In this document: positions 23,436 to 34,235 of the stretch, in pieces
Numbering within the stretch: position 1 is the stretch's first letter
How the letters are laid out: each line of letters begins with the position of its first letter
NCBI GenBank assembly: GCA_022828595.1
Contig: JAKGHH010000002.1
Span: 87,946,076-88,010,075 of the forward strand
DNA from: Nelumbo lutea
Taxonomy: Eukaryota > Streptophyta > Magnoliopsida > Proteales > Nelumbonaceae
Reading direction: 5' to 3'
Length of the DNA: 64,000 nucleotides
Notes under the pieces: generated by a model
Databases searched by the model: none
Told to the model about the DNA's origin: nothing
What the model saw: the letters and a program-made list of their open reading frames with translations, nothing else
Made by a program: the position numbers and the translations under genes

Positions 23436-25142
23436 TGTTGGACAGTTTTGTATGCCCTTAGCTTCAATCAGAAAGATGTACATTATGAGTTTATTGTAAA
23501 TGAATAAAAATACACATTTGATTCATGTTCCCTTGGTATGTTTCTGTGTAATACCCTTAAATTGGACACTTAATGAGACTCGTGTTAGTTTAGAATGTTC
23601 ACAACCAGTAGGTCGGTCTGAGGAGACTTATCCTGATAAGGCTGACATTGATGTGCCACCAAGTCATTTGGATGGCTTGTCTCAGCTACTAGGGTGAGAC
23701 CCTAAGCACATGTTGTGTAGGATCAATTGAATCTTTGAACCGGACCAGATTTCCAGTATTGCCCTGGACTTTGGAGACTAATGGGCAAAACTGGAAAGAT
23801 ACACCAGACCCTAGACTCAATTATGATACTGCACTAGGTATCGGATTGGGTTGTTTTCGATGTACCAATCAGTGAGATCCTTAGCGGAGGTCAAAATCTG
23901 GGTATGTTGGGACAATTTGAGAATTTATCTGAGTGGGTGATCATAGTGACAAGATTAGCCCCTTTGTAAAACAAAGGTAATGATTGGGGATGCACTCTCT
24001 CTGATGGAAACCGGGGCTACTGGTAGCCGATTTCAATTGTTGAGGTTTGTTTGCAAAATATATTTTATATGAGATAGAGCCCATTTGATGGGCTTGGCCC
24101 AGGGACCACTTAGGGTAAGTGTTGGGCCCATAGAGCCCATTTGATGGGTTTCAGGGGGTGCACTGTCCATAACAGTGTATTTGGCCAGGCCTTGTAACAA
24201 AGGCTGGGTTGAATCCATGTAGTTGATGTGCAGATCAATGCTTGGGTCCCACACCATACAAGGAAGCCTGACTGGGTAGCAGTTAGGAAGGCTAAGTGAG
24301 CACTGGACCTTAATGGGCCTAAAGCCCATTTCGAATTGGGCTATTTAATTAGTTAAATATGGGGCAAATTCTAAGATGGTTAATAGATAGGATAGGGTCT
24401 TAACCCTATCCACTCACAGAGTCCAGATCTAAATGTAATTTGGATCTAGAAACCTCCTAATAAGATTAAGAGAAGGCTGATCTAATCTGCAGATAAGATA
24501 AGGGCTTATCCTTATCACCTAAAGGGATGTCTAATCCAAATATGATTTGGACCAGTAACTCCTAATTGGATTAGGAGCTGATCCTTTAGAGTTACAAAAG
24601 AAGGGGCGACAGCCTTTAGAAGACACATATCCGCATCCTCTTTAGTGCTGAAATCACAAAAGAAAGAATCAAGCAACCCTATAGAATTCTTTCTTGATGC
24701 ATCCTTCTTCTTGCCGCCTACCTTGCCAGTTCGATCTCTAGTTCAATGGAAGAAGTCAAGATTTGATCTTGATATCAGTTCTTTGTGAAAGGAAGCTTTG
24801 CTCACGTGCCATCCTTACGAAGGACTAGGTTCTTGCAGAAGAACTCTATTGATTATGCTCCATCCTGCACTGCACCATCTTCAGTGGGAGCAATCTTTGG
24901 ATCCTTCCTTGGGCGTGAACACCTCCATTGGGAGATATTACTTCTCTGTATCAGGTATAATTCTCTCTTACTGCTTTTGTTTAGATCTGGTTCAGTTTAT
25001 GGTTCAAGATTGATCTTTGAAAATATGATTTTCTAAATAGGGATTTCGATTCCCAGTTGAAAGGGAGAGAAAATTTTTTTAAATTCACCCACCTTATTCC
25101 ACAAGATTTGGGCATTCATACGATGGATCTCTTGTCCAATCA
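23436..25142 (+). repeat. LTR S3, Angela-like, inside the Tat-like LTR
   Basis: 1,707 bp in plus orientation, starting TGTTGGACAGTTTTGTATGCC. The expected 3' end (..CTCTCATACCTTCA in sister copies) reads CTCTTGTCCAATCA. Tat-like LTR sequence lies on both sides, so it is a later insertion, most likely a solo LTR. The flanks GAGAC and AAGGA do not match, so either the end is misplaced, the duplication has decayed, or the copy is recombinant. A short duplicated block around GAGCCCATTTGATGGG (24,077 and 24,134) is private to this copy. Confidence 0.8.
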
Positions 25143-25399
25143 AAGGACAAGGGAGATCAATGGCTGAGGTTTAAAGGGTTTTTGAAGGGAGATTGATTGA
25201 GAGAATGGGCTATCAAGAAAGCTTTGAGAAAGATCCTCTCAATCAATCAAGACAAAGAGTGGAATGTTTCACTAATTTACCTAAATTAGACATTCCAAGT
25301 TTAGGTGATTGGCTTTATTGATTGGAGAATCTAGCTGGTCAAATCTCAAACTTTTAAGATGGTTCTAGAGGCTGAGAGGAAGTTTTAGTCATGGAATGC

Positions 25400-26405
25400 C
25401 CTAGGTTCGAAGTTATTGTGAAGAGGATTCTAAACGGAGGGTTCAGATCAAGTCTAGCTTTGGATCTCAAGATAGAGGGGTTAACGGTGTCTGAATTGGA
25501 TGATCTTGCTACCATTGGACTTAGAATTTTGAGATCTATCCATCTACAGGTTTGGATTTCAGATTTCATGTAGCATAGGGTTCAGGATCAAAGATGGTCC
25601 CGATTGGATGATCGAAATTGGTTTCGGCTTCGGGTCTTGAGATGAAGGGGTAAATGGTGTAGGATTTGGGTGATCTTGGTGTCATTGGATTTGAATTTCT
25701 GGGCTCTATGCATCTATAGTTTGGATTTCTGATTTGATATAAAATGAGGTGTAGGATCAAAATGGCTCCAATTGGACGATTGGAATCGATTTCGGCTTTG
25801 GGTCTTAGGATAATGGGGTAAACGGTGTCGGATTCGAGTGATCTTGGTGTTGTCGGATTTGGAATTTTGGGATCTACATACCTGTGGGCTCAGATTTCTT
25901 TTTTGATGTGAAATGAGTTTTATGATCAAAATGACTCCGATCGGATGATCGAAATTGGTTTCGACTTCGGGTCTTAGGATGATGGGTAAATGGTGTCGGG
26001 CTTAGGTGATCTTGGTGTTGTTAGATTTGGACTTTTGGGCTCTACGTACTTATGGTCTTAGATTTTGGATTTGATATGAAATGAGGTTCATAATCAAAAT
26101 GACTCTGATCGAATGATCGAAACCAGTTTTGGCTTCGGGTCTTAAGATGAAGGGGTAAAAGGTGTTAGAATCGGGTGATCTTGGTTTCACTAGATCTAGA
26201 TTTTGAGGCTCTATGTACATATAGTTTTGGATTCCAGATTTGGTGTGAAATGTGGTTTAGGGTCATAATGACTTCAACCGGACGATCGAAATCAGTTCTA
26301 ACTTTAGGCCTAAAGATGAAGGGGTAAACAATGTCGGGTTTGGGTGATATTGGTGTCATTAGTTTTGGTTTTCCAGTCTCTACATACCTATGGTTTTGGA
26401 TCCTT
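25400..26405. repeat. Tandem repeat of about 169 bp in the Tat-like LTR
   Basis: The same phrase (a variant of GTTTTGGATTTCTGATTTG) recurs at 25,550, 25,719, 25,888, 26,055, 26,224 and 26,393, giving spacings of 169, 169, 167, 169 and 169 bp. Each unit also holds GGGTCTTAAGATGAAGGGGT and TGATCTTGGTGTCATTGGAT variants. The same unit recurs inverted at 63,420-64,000. Confidence 0.92.
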
Positions 26406-26523
26406 GAGGCCCAACTTGTAAAATTTCAAAATACCCCCAGGTCGACCGCGAGATTAGCTGATGCATGCTTGAAGCTCAAAGTGTTGTAGAAAGACAGAAG
26501 AGTGCAAAAATGGAGTGTCTACA

Positions 26524-27372
26524 AAAGGTATACTTGATGGGATCTTGTGATGCGATGCCTACTTTGGTATGTTAGTTCCATCAAATGGTTTTTACATAGT
26601 TTGGAGTATGGGTCAAGGTGTTTAGATTAGATAATGTTAGGGAATACTTTGAAAAAGACCTAGCATCCTATTTATTAGATCATGGAATAATTCATCAGGA
26701 TAGTAACAAGAAGTATTATGGTGAGTTCCATAGTTCTAGTTCATTTTGGAGTTATGAAGTTTTCCTGAAAGTCTTCTTGATTAATTAGATACCCTCACAT
26801 GTTCTTGGATATGTTGTTTCTTTTGTCCTTTTTCCTAAGGGAGAGATGTTTCATGTTCCTTTAAGGGTGTTTGGGTGGGTATGCTTTGTCCTTATCTGTG
26901 GTCCTAACCGCTCAAAATTGGACCCAAAAGAAAATTAAGAACTGTATCATTAGGTATCTAAGAAATCAAAACGGGTATTGTTATTATGATCAAGTGTTAG
27001 GGGAAGTGCTTTGGGGGAGAAAATGAGCAACCCATAGCACTTCCTATTCTAGCTCCTCTTCCTATTGCAATGTTTGACCCAGTTATTCAACCTACTTTAT
27101 TCGATCGTTCGCTCGATTACCTCTTGCTTCTCATTTTTTTTACACATCAGCGCTTATTACAACATAGGAGGTTGATTCTACAATAAAGAAACCCATGCCA
27201 CTTCCCATCATCTCGATTGAGATTCCAAGTTCGGTTGACAAAGACTTAAGTATACCTTTTGCTTCCACTGATGTTCCAATTCCCATTGATACTAAACCTA
27301 TACCTGACACTATTGCAGATGACATAGACCTTCCAATTACACTCCAAAAGTGGAAGAGAAAGTGCACAACCC
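26524..27372 (+). pseudogene. Copia 3 integrase end and linker
   Basis: After the Tat-like LTR the copia frame resumes: KVFRLDNVREYFEKDLASYL (second catalytic aspartate kept in RLDN), LLDHGIIHQDSNK, then IPSHVLGYVVSF, VPLRVFGWVCFV and GPNRSKLDPKE from the integrase C-terminal region. The segment with the third catalytic glutamate is missing. The 75-codon open piece at 27,195-27,422 is the linker before RT (DTIADDIDLPITLQKWKRKC). Copia similarity stops at about 27,372, before RT, where unrelated sequence begins. Confidence 0.82.
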
Positions 27373-27676
27373 ATTGTATGCAAGCTTCAAAATTTCATAA
27401 CATATCGGCCTATACTAGCTGATACATATTATTTCTGAGCAAGGTTGGCATAAGAAACAATACCAAACCATATCGGCCTATATTATGTTGATATGATACA
27501 AATTCTAATGTGCAAAGAATGAGTTAAAATATGCTTTAAAAGAAGGCTTTTAAACCCACTTCAGAAGATTTCTTTCTCCCCTAGACTAGATCAAAACTTC
27601 TTTATGTATTTGAAATGACGGAAGGTTATATCTATCAAAGTGAAGGATAGGACAAGCTTTCCAAGACTTTCATCAA

Positions 27677-28842
27677 TTGCAAAAGGCTGGTGCATGCATC
27701 AAATGGAGAATTAAGCACAAGAAAATCCACCAAGCATCCACAAATCCATTAGTTGAGATCAAAGAGCCAACTATAGTTGTCGTCATACATCAACCTTCCT
27801 CTTCAAAACAGAAACGTCAAACTTTAATTGATCATTTCATAAGGAGAGTCAAGAGATGATTCACTCCCCTCCCTCCATAGTTTCAATTGCTTCCTCAATT
27901 GATCAAGAATGGATATCAGAAACCTTTGCCACCAAAACTAATCCCCAATCCTCTACTGAAGAGCTTCAAGTTAGATGAGTATTGCACTTATCACCAAGGA
28001 CCAGGGCACACAATGAACAATTGCACGAGTCAACATCCAAGATCTAATCAATGCCGAACAATATCCTTTAAAGCATAACTAAAATATGTAATCAATTTTG
28101 TAACCTTTTCAACAACTACGATTGGTCTTATTCCTCACAAGGGGTACATAGGCAGCTTGGGCAGTGGCGCTTGGGTGTGACTTGGATAATCAAATAAAGA
28201 TAAAACTTTAGGACTGTCAAATAAACACCTTTTAGTATCTTCTCTTAAAAACCCTAGCCTTTCTACCCAGACACCCCCTAGGTACCAACCCTTGTAGTCT
28301 AGGCATTGCTTTTAGCATCTTTGTATTACTTCACTAACTTTCATTCCATGCATGTTTGTGTTCCATCTAAAGTCTAGTGCTCCCAATAGAAAAGATAACC
28401 ACACCTACCAGAGATCAATTCAAAATCCAACAAGAGATCGGAAAGCTTCGAAAAGTAGTGAACCTGTTAACCTATTAACCTTGATTGGCTAATCTCCCAC
28501 ACAAGAGCAAAACCACCAATTTTTGTTTGAATCCTATTGCCACCACCTCAACCATCCAAGAAATAAGTGAATAAGTTCAACCTGTTACCTTGCCAACCTT
28601 CCTAACTTTTGCCTGTCTTGGTCAAAAAATGATACCTTCATTTGTTGTCTTGGAAACCTCCTGTGGATCCAAAGAATTTCAACCAAAAGGCTTATTGTGC
28701 CTACCATCAAGGAACAAGACATGAGACTAATAAATGTTGGCAATTAAAGTATGTTATTCAACACCTCATTGATGATGGCCAATACAACCCTAAGCTCAAA
28801 TTTATGGACATGCTACCACCTAAAGAACATTTGTGTTAAACT
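27677..28842 (+). pseudogene. Tat/Ogre-like gag fragments with two zinc-knuckle motifs
   Basis: Three short open pieces in plus orientation. 27,887-28,078 contains LIKNGYQKPLPPKLIPNPL and the knuckle CTYHQGPGHTMNNC (C-x2-H-x4-H-x4-C). 28,642-28,839 contains DPKNFNQKAYCAYHQGTRHE, the matching C-x2-H-x4-H-x4-C arrangement, and QLKYVIQHLIDDG. These blocks are typical of Tat-type gypsy gag. Between them (28,080-28,640) is a stretch including a possible DQFKIQQEIGKLRKVV helix. Whether this is one gag with two knuckles or two partial copies cannot be decided. All pieces are broken by stops. Confidence 0.68.
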
Positions 28843-30924
28843 TTGTTTTCTTTGCACCTTAAAGCTTAGTGTACTCAGTTTTTACTTAATGAAATCTTGC
28901 TTTGTATGTTTTATCAATCTATGTTTATGTCCCAAGGATTACTCCCAAAAAAACAATGAATTAAATTTGGCCCAATTTGTCCTTCCAGTGTATCCAGATT
29001 TGATGATCGAAAACTTGCAACAAGTCTCATCAATATGTTCTTAAGGAAAGTTGGTTATTGAGTGGAAATTCAAAAAAAGAAATGTTTGGAGAAGGGGACA
29101 ACCCTGGGTAGTACGGGCACTAAAGGCAATAGGGCATTAAATTGACTTTGCAACAACTACTCCTAAGCTAGCATAAATGCATCAAAACCAATACCAATTG
29201 CTCATCAATCAAAGAAAGGACTAGAGGCCATTTTTGGTCGATCATTTCCCTCGATCCCTCATTATTCATTTAGACGATAGTCAGCCAATTTGAGCCTTTC
29301 ACCTAAACCTTTCTTTGAAAAAACCCATAAGTTTCCAAATATGCTTGAATCAAAAGGGAAAATCAAAGGGCAAAAAAAAAAAAGAGAGAGAGAAAGAGGA
29401 AAAAGGAAAAAGGAAAAATGAAAGAAAAAACATGAAAAAGAGCATAAAAAAGTAAAAAGAACTAGGGGCAAGTTCATTGAAGGGCCCCAACATTGTCGAA
29501 GAGTAATACTTCTCCCTTGAAGGATCAATTGGGGACAAGCTTAACATGTACTTCATTTCTTAAGAGATGAAGGGAAGCCATCTGTAAATCATTTTACCTT
29601 TTCTTTGATCCACAAACCAATCATCTGAACCTCTTTTTGACAAAACCCCCTTTCTCAAGAGATAGATGTCAAATGTTTGAATGCCCATACAACAAGTCAA
29701 AAAAGGAATTAAAGTTAAAAGGAAAAGCTAAGTCAGAAAATTTCAATTTTGAAGAAAAAAAAACTGGGGAAACTAAGCTAAATATCTGTTTCCGATTTCA
29801 TCCTAACCCCACCTCATTCTTCACCCCAATAAAAAGTCATCCTGGACCAAGAAAGATGTATGGATCATGGCATTGAAGTACATGAAAAGCATTCCTCATC
29901 CAAAGGGAATAAAAAAGTGGAAGGAAAAAAGGAAAAGAAGAAAAGCCAAAAAAAGTGCTAAAAGCCCTATTTGTTAATTCAAAAATATGAAGCCTATGTC
30001 AAAAGAACATTTCAACCAACTATCTTTTAATTCCGAACCTTGTCCTAAGTTACATTTCATCCCATCCAACAAGACCTCGATCTTTGAAAGATTAGCAAGC
30101 TAACCTTGGGAACACCTTTTTTTGTTGATGGAATGAAGTGTAGGTACCCCAAATGAGAAAAAAAAAAAGAAGAAGAAAAAAGAAGTCTGACCTAGAAAAA
30201 CTAAACCAGGGGAAAAAGAGCAAGAAAAAAAAAAACAAACAAAAAGAAAAAGATCCAAACTCAGGGCAAGCATATCAAAGCACAAGAAGCTCGATTCAGC
30301 ATAATCATGAAGATTCAATCTCTGCGCGAAGGGGAAACTACTTCTTGCTTGAATATTTTCCCAAAGTGAATTTCCAATTGGCATTTAACATTTTCTAAGA
30401 CGCATATCTCTCAAACCAATAGTGCTAGTATCATCAGATTTCACACGACATTAAGGGTAAGTGGGCTCTTTTGAGTGTCATTGTTTTGTTGGAAGTAAGC
30501 TCTCACCATCCACTTAATCCTTGTTTGATTCAAAAAAAAGAGGAAAAAAACAAAATGAAAAGCTCAATAGCATCCTTTTTTGTTTCATTGAAAGCATCGA
30601 AAAATATTTTCCAACTTATCTAAAACTTCTCTTGAAAACCTAAAATCATCCAAAAGTCTTTCATCTCAACCATATAAGAATTTTCAAACAAATTTCCTTC
30701 ATTATCCAACAATCTTTCATCAAATTTTCTTTTGTCCAAAATTTTTGCATGCACCTAATTCGAAGTTCTTTGCATCGTCTATCCAAATCTAAAGTTACCT
30801 AAAAATATTTCATTTCATAATCCTTTTATGCAAATTGCTTTCATCTAAGTTGTCTAAATCCAAAAGTCATTAATCATCAAACTTTCTTTCTTCTAAATCA
30901 TTCAAAATTTAAAAAATCTATCAA
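28843..30924. other. AT-rich, low-complexity part of the Tat-like remnant
   Basis: No gene is seen here. Purine-rich simple stretches at 29,378-29,460 and 30,150-30,260 give spurious Lys-rich or Phe-rich frames on the two strands. The rest is A-rich with short repeated words and resembles untranslated retrotransposon sequence. Confidence 0.6.
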
Positions 30925-32290
30925 AATTCATCGAAAACATTTGCTATGTGTGCTCCTCACTTCATGCAATATGCCTTCGGGCATAATTGAACACCCATTG
31001 GAATTCATCAAAATCTCTCGCTTCGTGTGATCCGCCTTTGAGCATAATTGAATACCCATCGAATTTCATCAAAATCTTTTGCTTCATGCAACCCTCGTTT
31101 CATGCTATCCGCCTTTGAGCATAATCGAATACCCATCAAAATTCATTGTAATCTCTTGCTTCTTGCGATCTGCCTTCAGGCATAACTGAATAAACATCAA
31201 AATTTATCAAAATCTCCCACTTCGTGCGATCCGCCTTCAGGCATAATCAATTACCCATAAAAATTCATCAAAATCTTTTGCTTTGTGGGACCTTCACTTT
31301 GTGCAATCTGCCTTTGGGCATAATTGAATATCCATCAAAATTTATCAAGATCTCTCACTTTGTGCAATGAGCCTTCGGGCATAATCTAATATCCATCAAA
31401 ATTCATCAAAATATTTTACTTTGCTCGACCCTTGTTTCATGCGATCTGCCTTTAGGCATAATTGAATACCCATAGAAATTTATTGAAATCTCTCGTGTCA
31501 TGCAATCTGCCTTTGGGCATAATCAAATACCAATCAAAATTCATTAAAAACTTTTCCTTGATGTGACCCTCGCTTCATGCGATCCGCCTTCAGGCATAAC
31601 CGAATACCCATAGAAATTCATCGAAACTTCTCACTTCGTGTGATCTGCCTTTGGGCTTAATTAAATACCCATCGAAATTCATCAAAAACTTTCACATTGT
31701 GTGACCCTCGCTTCATGCAATCTGCCTTTGAGCATAATCAAATACCCATCGAAATCTATCAAAATCTTTTGCTTTGTGTGATCCACCTTCATGCATAATT
31801 GAATACCCATCAAAATTTATCAAAATCTCTCACTTCGTGCGATCCACCTTCAGGCATAATCAAATGCCCATCAAAATTAATCAAAATCTTCACTTTGTAT
31901 GACCCTTGCTTCATGTAATTTGCCTTGAAGCATAATTGAATACCCATCAAAATTCATTGAAATCTCTCACTTCGCCTTCGGGCATAATTAAATATCCATC
32001 AAAATTCTTCAAAATCTTTAACTTCGTATGACCTTTGCTTTGTGCGGTCTACCTTTAGGCATAATCGAATACCTATCAAAATTCATCAAAACCTCTCGCT
32101 TTGTGTGATCCACCTCTGAGCATAATTGAATACCCATCAAAACTCATCAAGAACTTTCATTTCATGTGATTTGCCTTTGGGAATAATCAAATACCCATCA
32201 AAATTCATCAAAAACTTTCACTTCGTGTGATCCACCTTCGAGCATAATCAAATACGCATCGAAATTCATCAAAATCTATGGCTTTCCTTC
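30925..32290. repeat. Tandem array of 61-bp and 77-bp units
   Basis: The word GCATAAT recurs at 30,981, 31,042, 31,119, 31,180, 31,241, 31,318, 31,379, 31,456, 31,517, 31,594 and on to 32,242. Spacings are almost always 61 or 77 bp (one 76 and one 52). The 77-bp unit is the 61-bp unit plus about 16 bp containing GACCCTCGCTTCATG. About 21 units are present, in many places alternating to form a 138-bp higher-order unit. Unit consensus pieces are CTTCGTGCGATCCGCCTT and GAATACCCATCAAAATTC. Confidence 0.93.
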
Positions 32291-32430
32291 ATGCAAATCA
32301 AATCAAAAGTATTAACTTAGCAAAATCCAAAAAAAAATCCTGTGTGAGCTACTTTCGAGAAAATCACTAATAAAAAAACTTTCAATTCGAGCATTCCTTA
32401 AATCATTTGTAGAGTTTAAAAATATTTTGC
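32291..32430. other. AT-rich spacer between tandem array and LTR
   Basis: Short AT-rich sequence with no repeat unit and no coding signal. The boundary between the array-bearing element and the next LTR lies in or just after it. Confidence 0.5.
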
Positions 32431-33134
32431 CCCTAATGGATCATAATATGACGGCTCTCATGTATGACTCGGATGCTGAATCGGATGCTTGCCTTGTTGG
32501 TGACGAAGCTGAATTGGGCCGAGATATGCTGTTCTGCAAGAAAAAGAGTTAGAGTGCACGAGTTGTTTGTACGCGGGGTGAACACTCCGATACTTAAGTC
32601 AGCAAAAATTTGTTAGAATTCTTGAGGATCTAGAGAGTGCAAGAGCTTAATCGCACATACCACTTTAGGTAGAAATGAGCCTTTTATATAAGCATGGTGC
32701 TTAAAGACCTCATAACGGTTCTCAGGTCCTCACATGGTCATTTTCATTAATTCGAGTAATAACGCTGGTTACATAATCTGCGTATGGGGCTAAGGTCTAT
32801 CCGATTAAATCTGATGCGCACATTGTGGGTAGGTCGGCCTAACGGTTGACTCATCAATGCTCCAGAGATCTTGGACTGGCAACAAATCTATGTGACAAGT
32901 TAGTGAGTGTGCCTCGTAGGTCACTAGTGGTATTTCTCATAGCTTGGCCAGTTTGGAATTAGGTCGCTCTTAGCTTGGAGTCCTATTAGTTTGGCCGAAT
33001 TGAGGTACTCCTGGTCGGCCTATGCGAGGTGCTGCGAGCCGACTTGTCGAGGTGATCTGCTTACTTAGCACCGAGGTGTCACTAAGGTGCCATGTATTGT
33101 GATGTCATTTGGAGGACCAAATTACCCCTCATCA
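32431..33134 (-). repeat. Probable 3' LTR of element 6
   Basis: Minus strand, starting about TGAGGGGTAATTTGG directly after a purine-rich tract. It contains a TATA-like box (TTATATAAAAGG on the minus strand, near 32,680-32,693), followed by the GTGTTCACCCCGCGTAC region. The left end is uncertain because no matching 5' LTR is in the window. Confidence 0.55.
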
Positions 33135-33152
33135 ATTGACCCCCACTCTCGA
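33135..33152 (-). promoter_or_regulatory. Probable polypurine tract of element 6
   Basis: Minus strand CTCGAGAGTGGGGGTCAA lies directly upstream of the LTR start. AGTGGGGG is the purine core. Confidence 0.55.
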
Positions 33153-33377
33153 GCTAGTGTCATATTGGTGAAGGGAGTAGTTCTCAATATGGTAATTGGT
33201 CCGGCCAGTTCATAGGTTGCACGACTTACTACCCAATCCGGTTCGAGACAAGGTGGGACTGTGATAGAATTCAAATTTTAAATTTGAAAAAGTGGCACAC
33301 TCACGTGTAGTGGAATCTTCTCGACCATCGATTGGTTGTTAGCATGCCTTAGCCATTGATTTTTCTTCCCAACAGAC

Positions 33378-33386
33378 TATAAATAT
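33378..33386 (+). promoter_or_regulatory. TATA-like box upstream of the antisense ORF
   Basis: TATAAATAT about 180 bp upstream of the ATG at 33,565. It lies outside the LTR and points away from it, so it is a candidate separate promoter for the antisense ORF. Confidence 0.5.
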
Positions 33387-33564
33387 GGGGTCCGCACTAA
33401 GGTCCCATTCGCATTGTTTCTGTACTTTTCTCTAAGGAAGAGGGTGACCAATCAGTGGAGATCTCAGTTGATGTGTTGTTGTCTGTTCGCCTACCATAGT
33501 CTTGTTCATCACTGGTGCCAATTTTCCTATCATTTTCACCTGGTGAGTAGCTTCCCTTGTAAAT

Positions 33565-34235
33565 ATGTCTTACGAGCCTTCTGAGGATAGGTCGCTAAAT
33601 TTTGTATGGGTGAGAAGGAGGAGTTCACCATGTAACAAGGAGGGTTCTTAGGACTAGACTTCATCATCTCAACTAGTGGCCGAGGTGGAGGCCCGAGAGG
33701 AGTCTCCCTTTGGTCCTTCCAAGCTATCTGGAGAGTGTATAGTCAAGATGTATACTCTTTACCAAATTGCCAGTAAGTTTGACTGACCCTGATCATTTTC
33801 CATAGATTCACATCCGAGACAAGGTTTGGGTCTTCGAGGAGGAGCTGGTTGCTGGCTTTCACTTTCCTTTACATCCTTTCATTCCTGATGTACTTTCCCA
33901 TTATGGTGTCTCTTTAGGTCAGCTTCATCCTAATGTTTTCCAAACTTTGGTAGGTTTGATTTCTTTGTGCCATCACCACAATTTTCCTTAAGATTTAGGC
34001 ACTATTTTTAGAGATCTCCACTGATTGTCAATATGGGGTCTGCACTAAATCTATGGCTTTCCCTACTATTTTTATCTTCCTTTCCACAAAGGCCACAAGC
34101 TTTTAGACGGCTTTCCCTCAAAAGTTAAAGATTGGAAGAATAAATAATTCTTTCTATCTCATAGTACTAGCTGGAACAAGGACACCATATGGTGGATAGA
34201 TTGTCAAAAATTCAACCAAGAGCTATGACATGAGG
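33565..34235 (+). pseudogene. Antisense ORF of element 6 (PF04195 / 'Transposase_28'-type), N-terminal part
   Basis: First ATG at 33,565 (MSYEPSEDRSLNF), with a stop after 28 codons and shifts later. The recognisable core at about 33,835-33,985 reads GFHFPLHPFIPDVLSHYGVS then LGQLHPNVFQTLVGLISLC, a pattern of the Pfam family labelled 'putative gypsy type transposon'. DGFPSKVKDWKNK and TIWWIDCQKFNQEL follow in shifted frames. The function of this protein family is not known. It lies antisense to pol, with the two genes convergent. About two thirds of the ORF is missing: at 34,236 it changes to a 5'-truncated copia element, and only its last residues reappear at 38,011. Confidence 0.7.

Larger units (their letters stand above)
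21629..26523 (-). repeat. Tat/Ogre-like solo LTR, minus orientation, interrupted by LTR S3
   Basis: On the minus strand it starts TGTAGACACTCCATTTTTGC at 26,523 and ends GAGTAGCCACA at 21,629. Flanks ATAGG (21,624-21,628) and AAAGG (26,524-26,528) form a 5-bp duplication with one mismatch, and copia 3 integrase resumes on the far side. Without S3 (1,707 bp) its length is about 3.2 kb. Features that recall Ogre/Tat LTRs are the 3' blocks AACACCTTCCCGCACCATACC and GGTGGCAACTCC (family GGTGGCGACTCC). No gag or pol is present, so it is read as a solo LTR. A second copy starts at 63,269. Confidence 0.82.
16474..27372 (+). mobile_element. Copia 3: degraded plus-strand Ty1/copia element split into four pieces
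   Basis: Four blocks at 16,474-17,652, 19,245-19,604, 21,430-21,628 and 26,524-27,372 give consecutive parts of one gag-PR-IN polyprotein when the intervening LTRs are left out. It is a different copia family from elements 1 and 2 because its gag begins around a K-L-D-G-T-N-F motif. No LTR of its own is visible: the 5' end lies left of the window beyond element 1, and the 3' end is replaced by Tat-like sequence at about 27,373. It is the oldest layer of this nest. Confidence 0.85.
27373..32430 (+). mobile_element. Tat/Ogre-like gypsy remnant with gag pieces and tandem array
   Basis: Follows the abrupt end of copia 3. It contains plus-strand Tat-type gag fragments (27,677-28,842), a long low-complexity A/G-rich section and a 1.4-kb tandem array. 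No pol and no recognised LTR are present inside it. Tandem arrays within the untranslated parts of Tat/Ogre elements are known and have been linked to satellite DNA origin. Its right limit is set by the LTR of the next element at about 32,431; both limits are approximate. Confidence 0.6.

Noticed and set aside
23431..25147. Target duplication for LTR S3
   Set aside because: Flanks GAGAC and AAGGA agree at only 2 of 5 positions, so none is claimed.
27195..27422. Independent 75-residue gene
   Set aside because: The residues DDIDLPITLQKWKRKC fit the integrase-RT linker of copia 3; it is a fragment of that polyprotein.
29262..29556. Overlapping membrane-like ORFs on the minus strand
   Set aside because: Hydrophobic Phe/Leu/Ser runs from a purine-rich tract read backwards; two frames give equally plausible but unrelated proteins.
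30100..30398. Lys-rich and Phe-rich proteins on opposite strands
   Set aside because: They arise from A/G-rich low-complexity DNA; no domain and no ORF context supports a gene.
30925..32290. CRISPR-like regular array
   Set aside because: The units are 61 or 77 bp, repeat along their whole length and have no unique spacers; the setting is a plant retrotransposon remnant.
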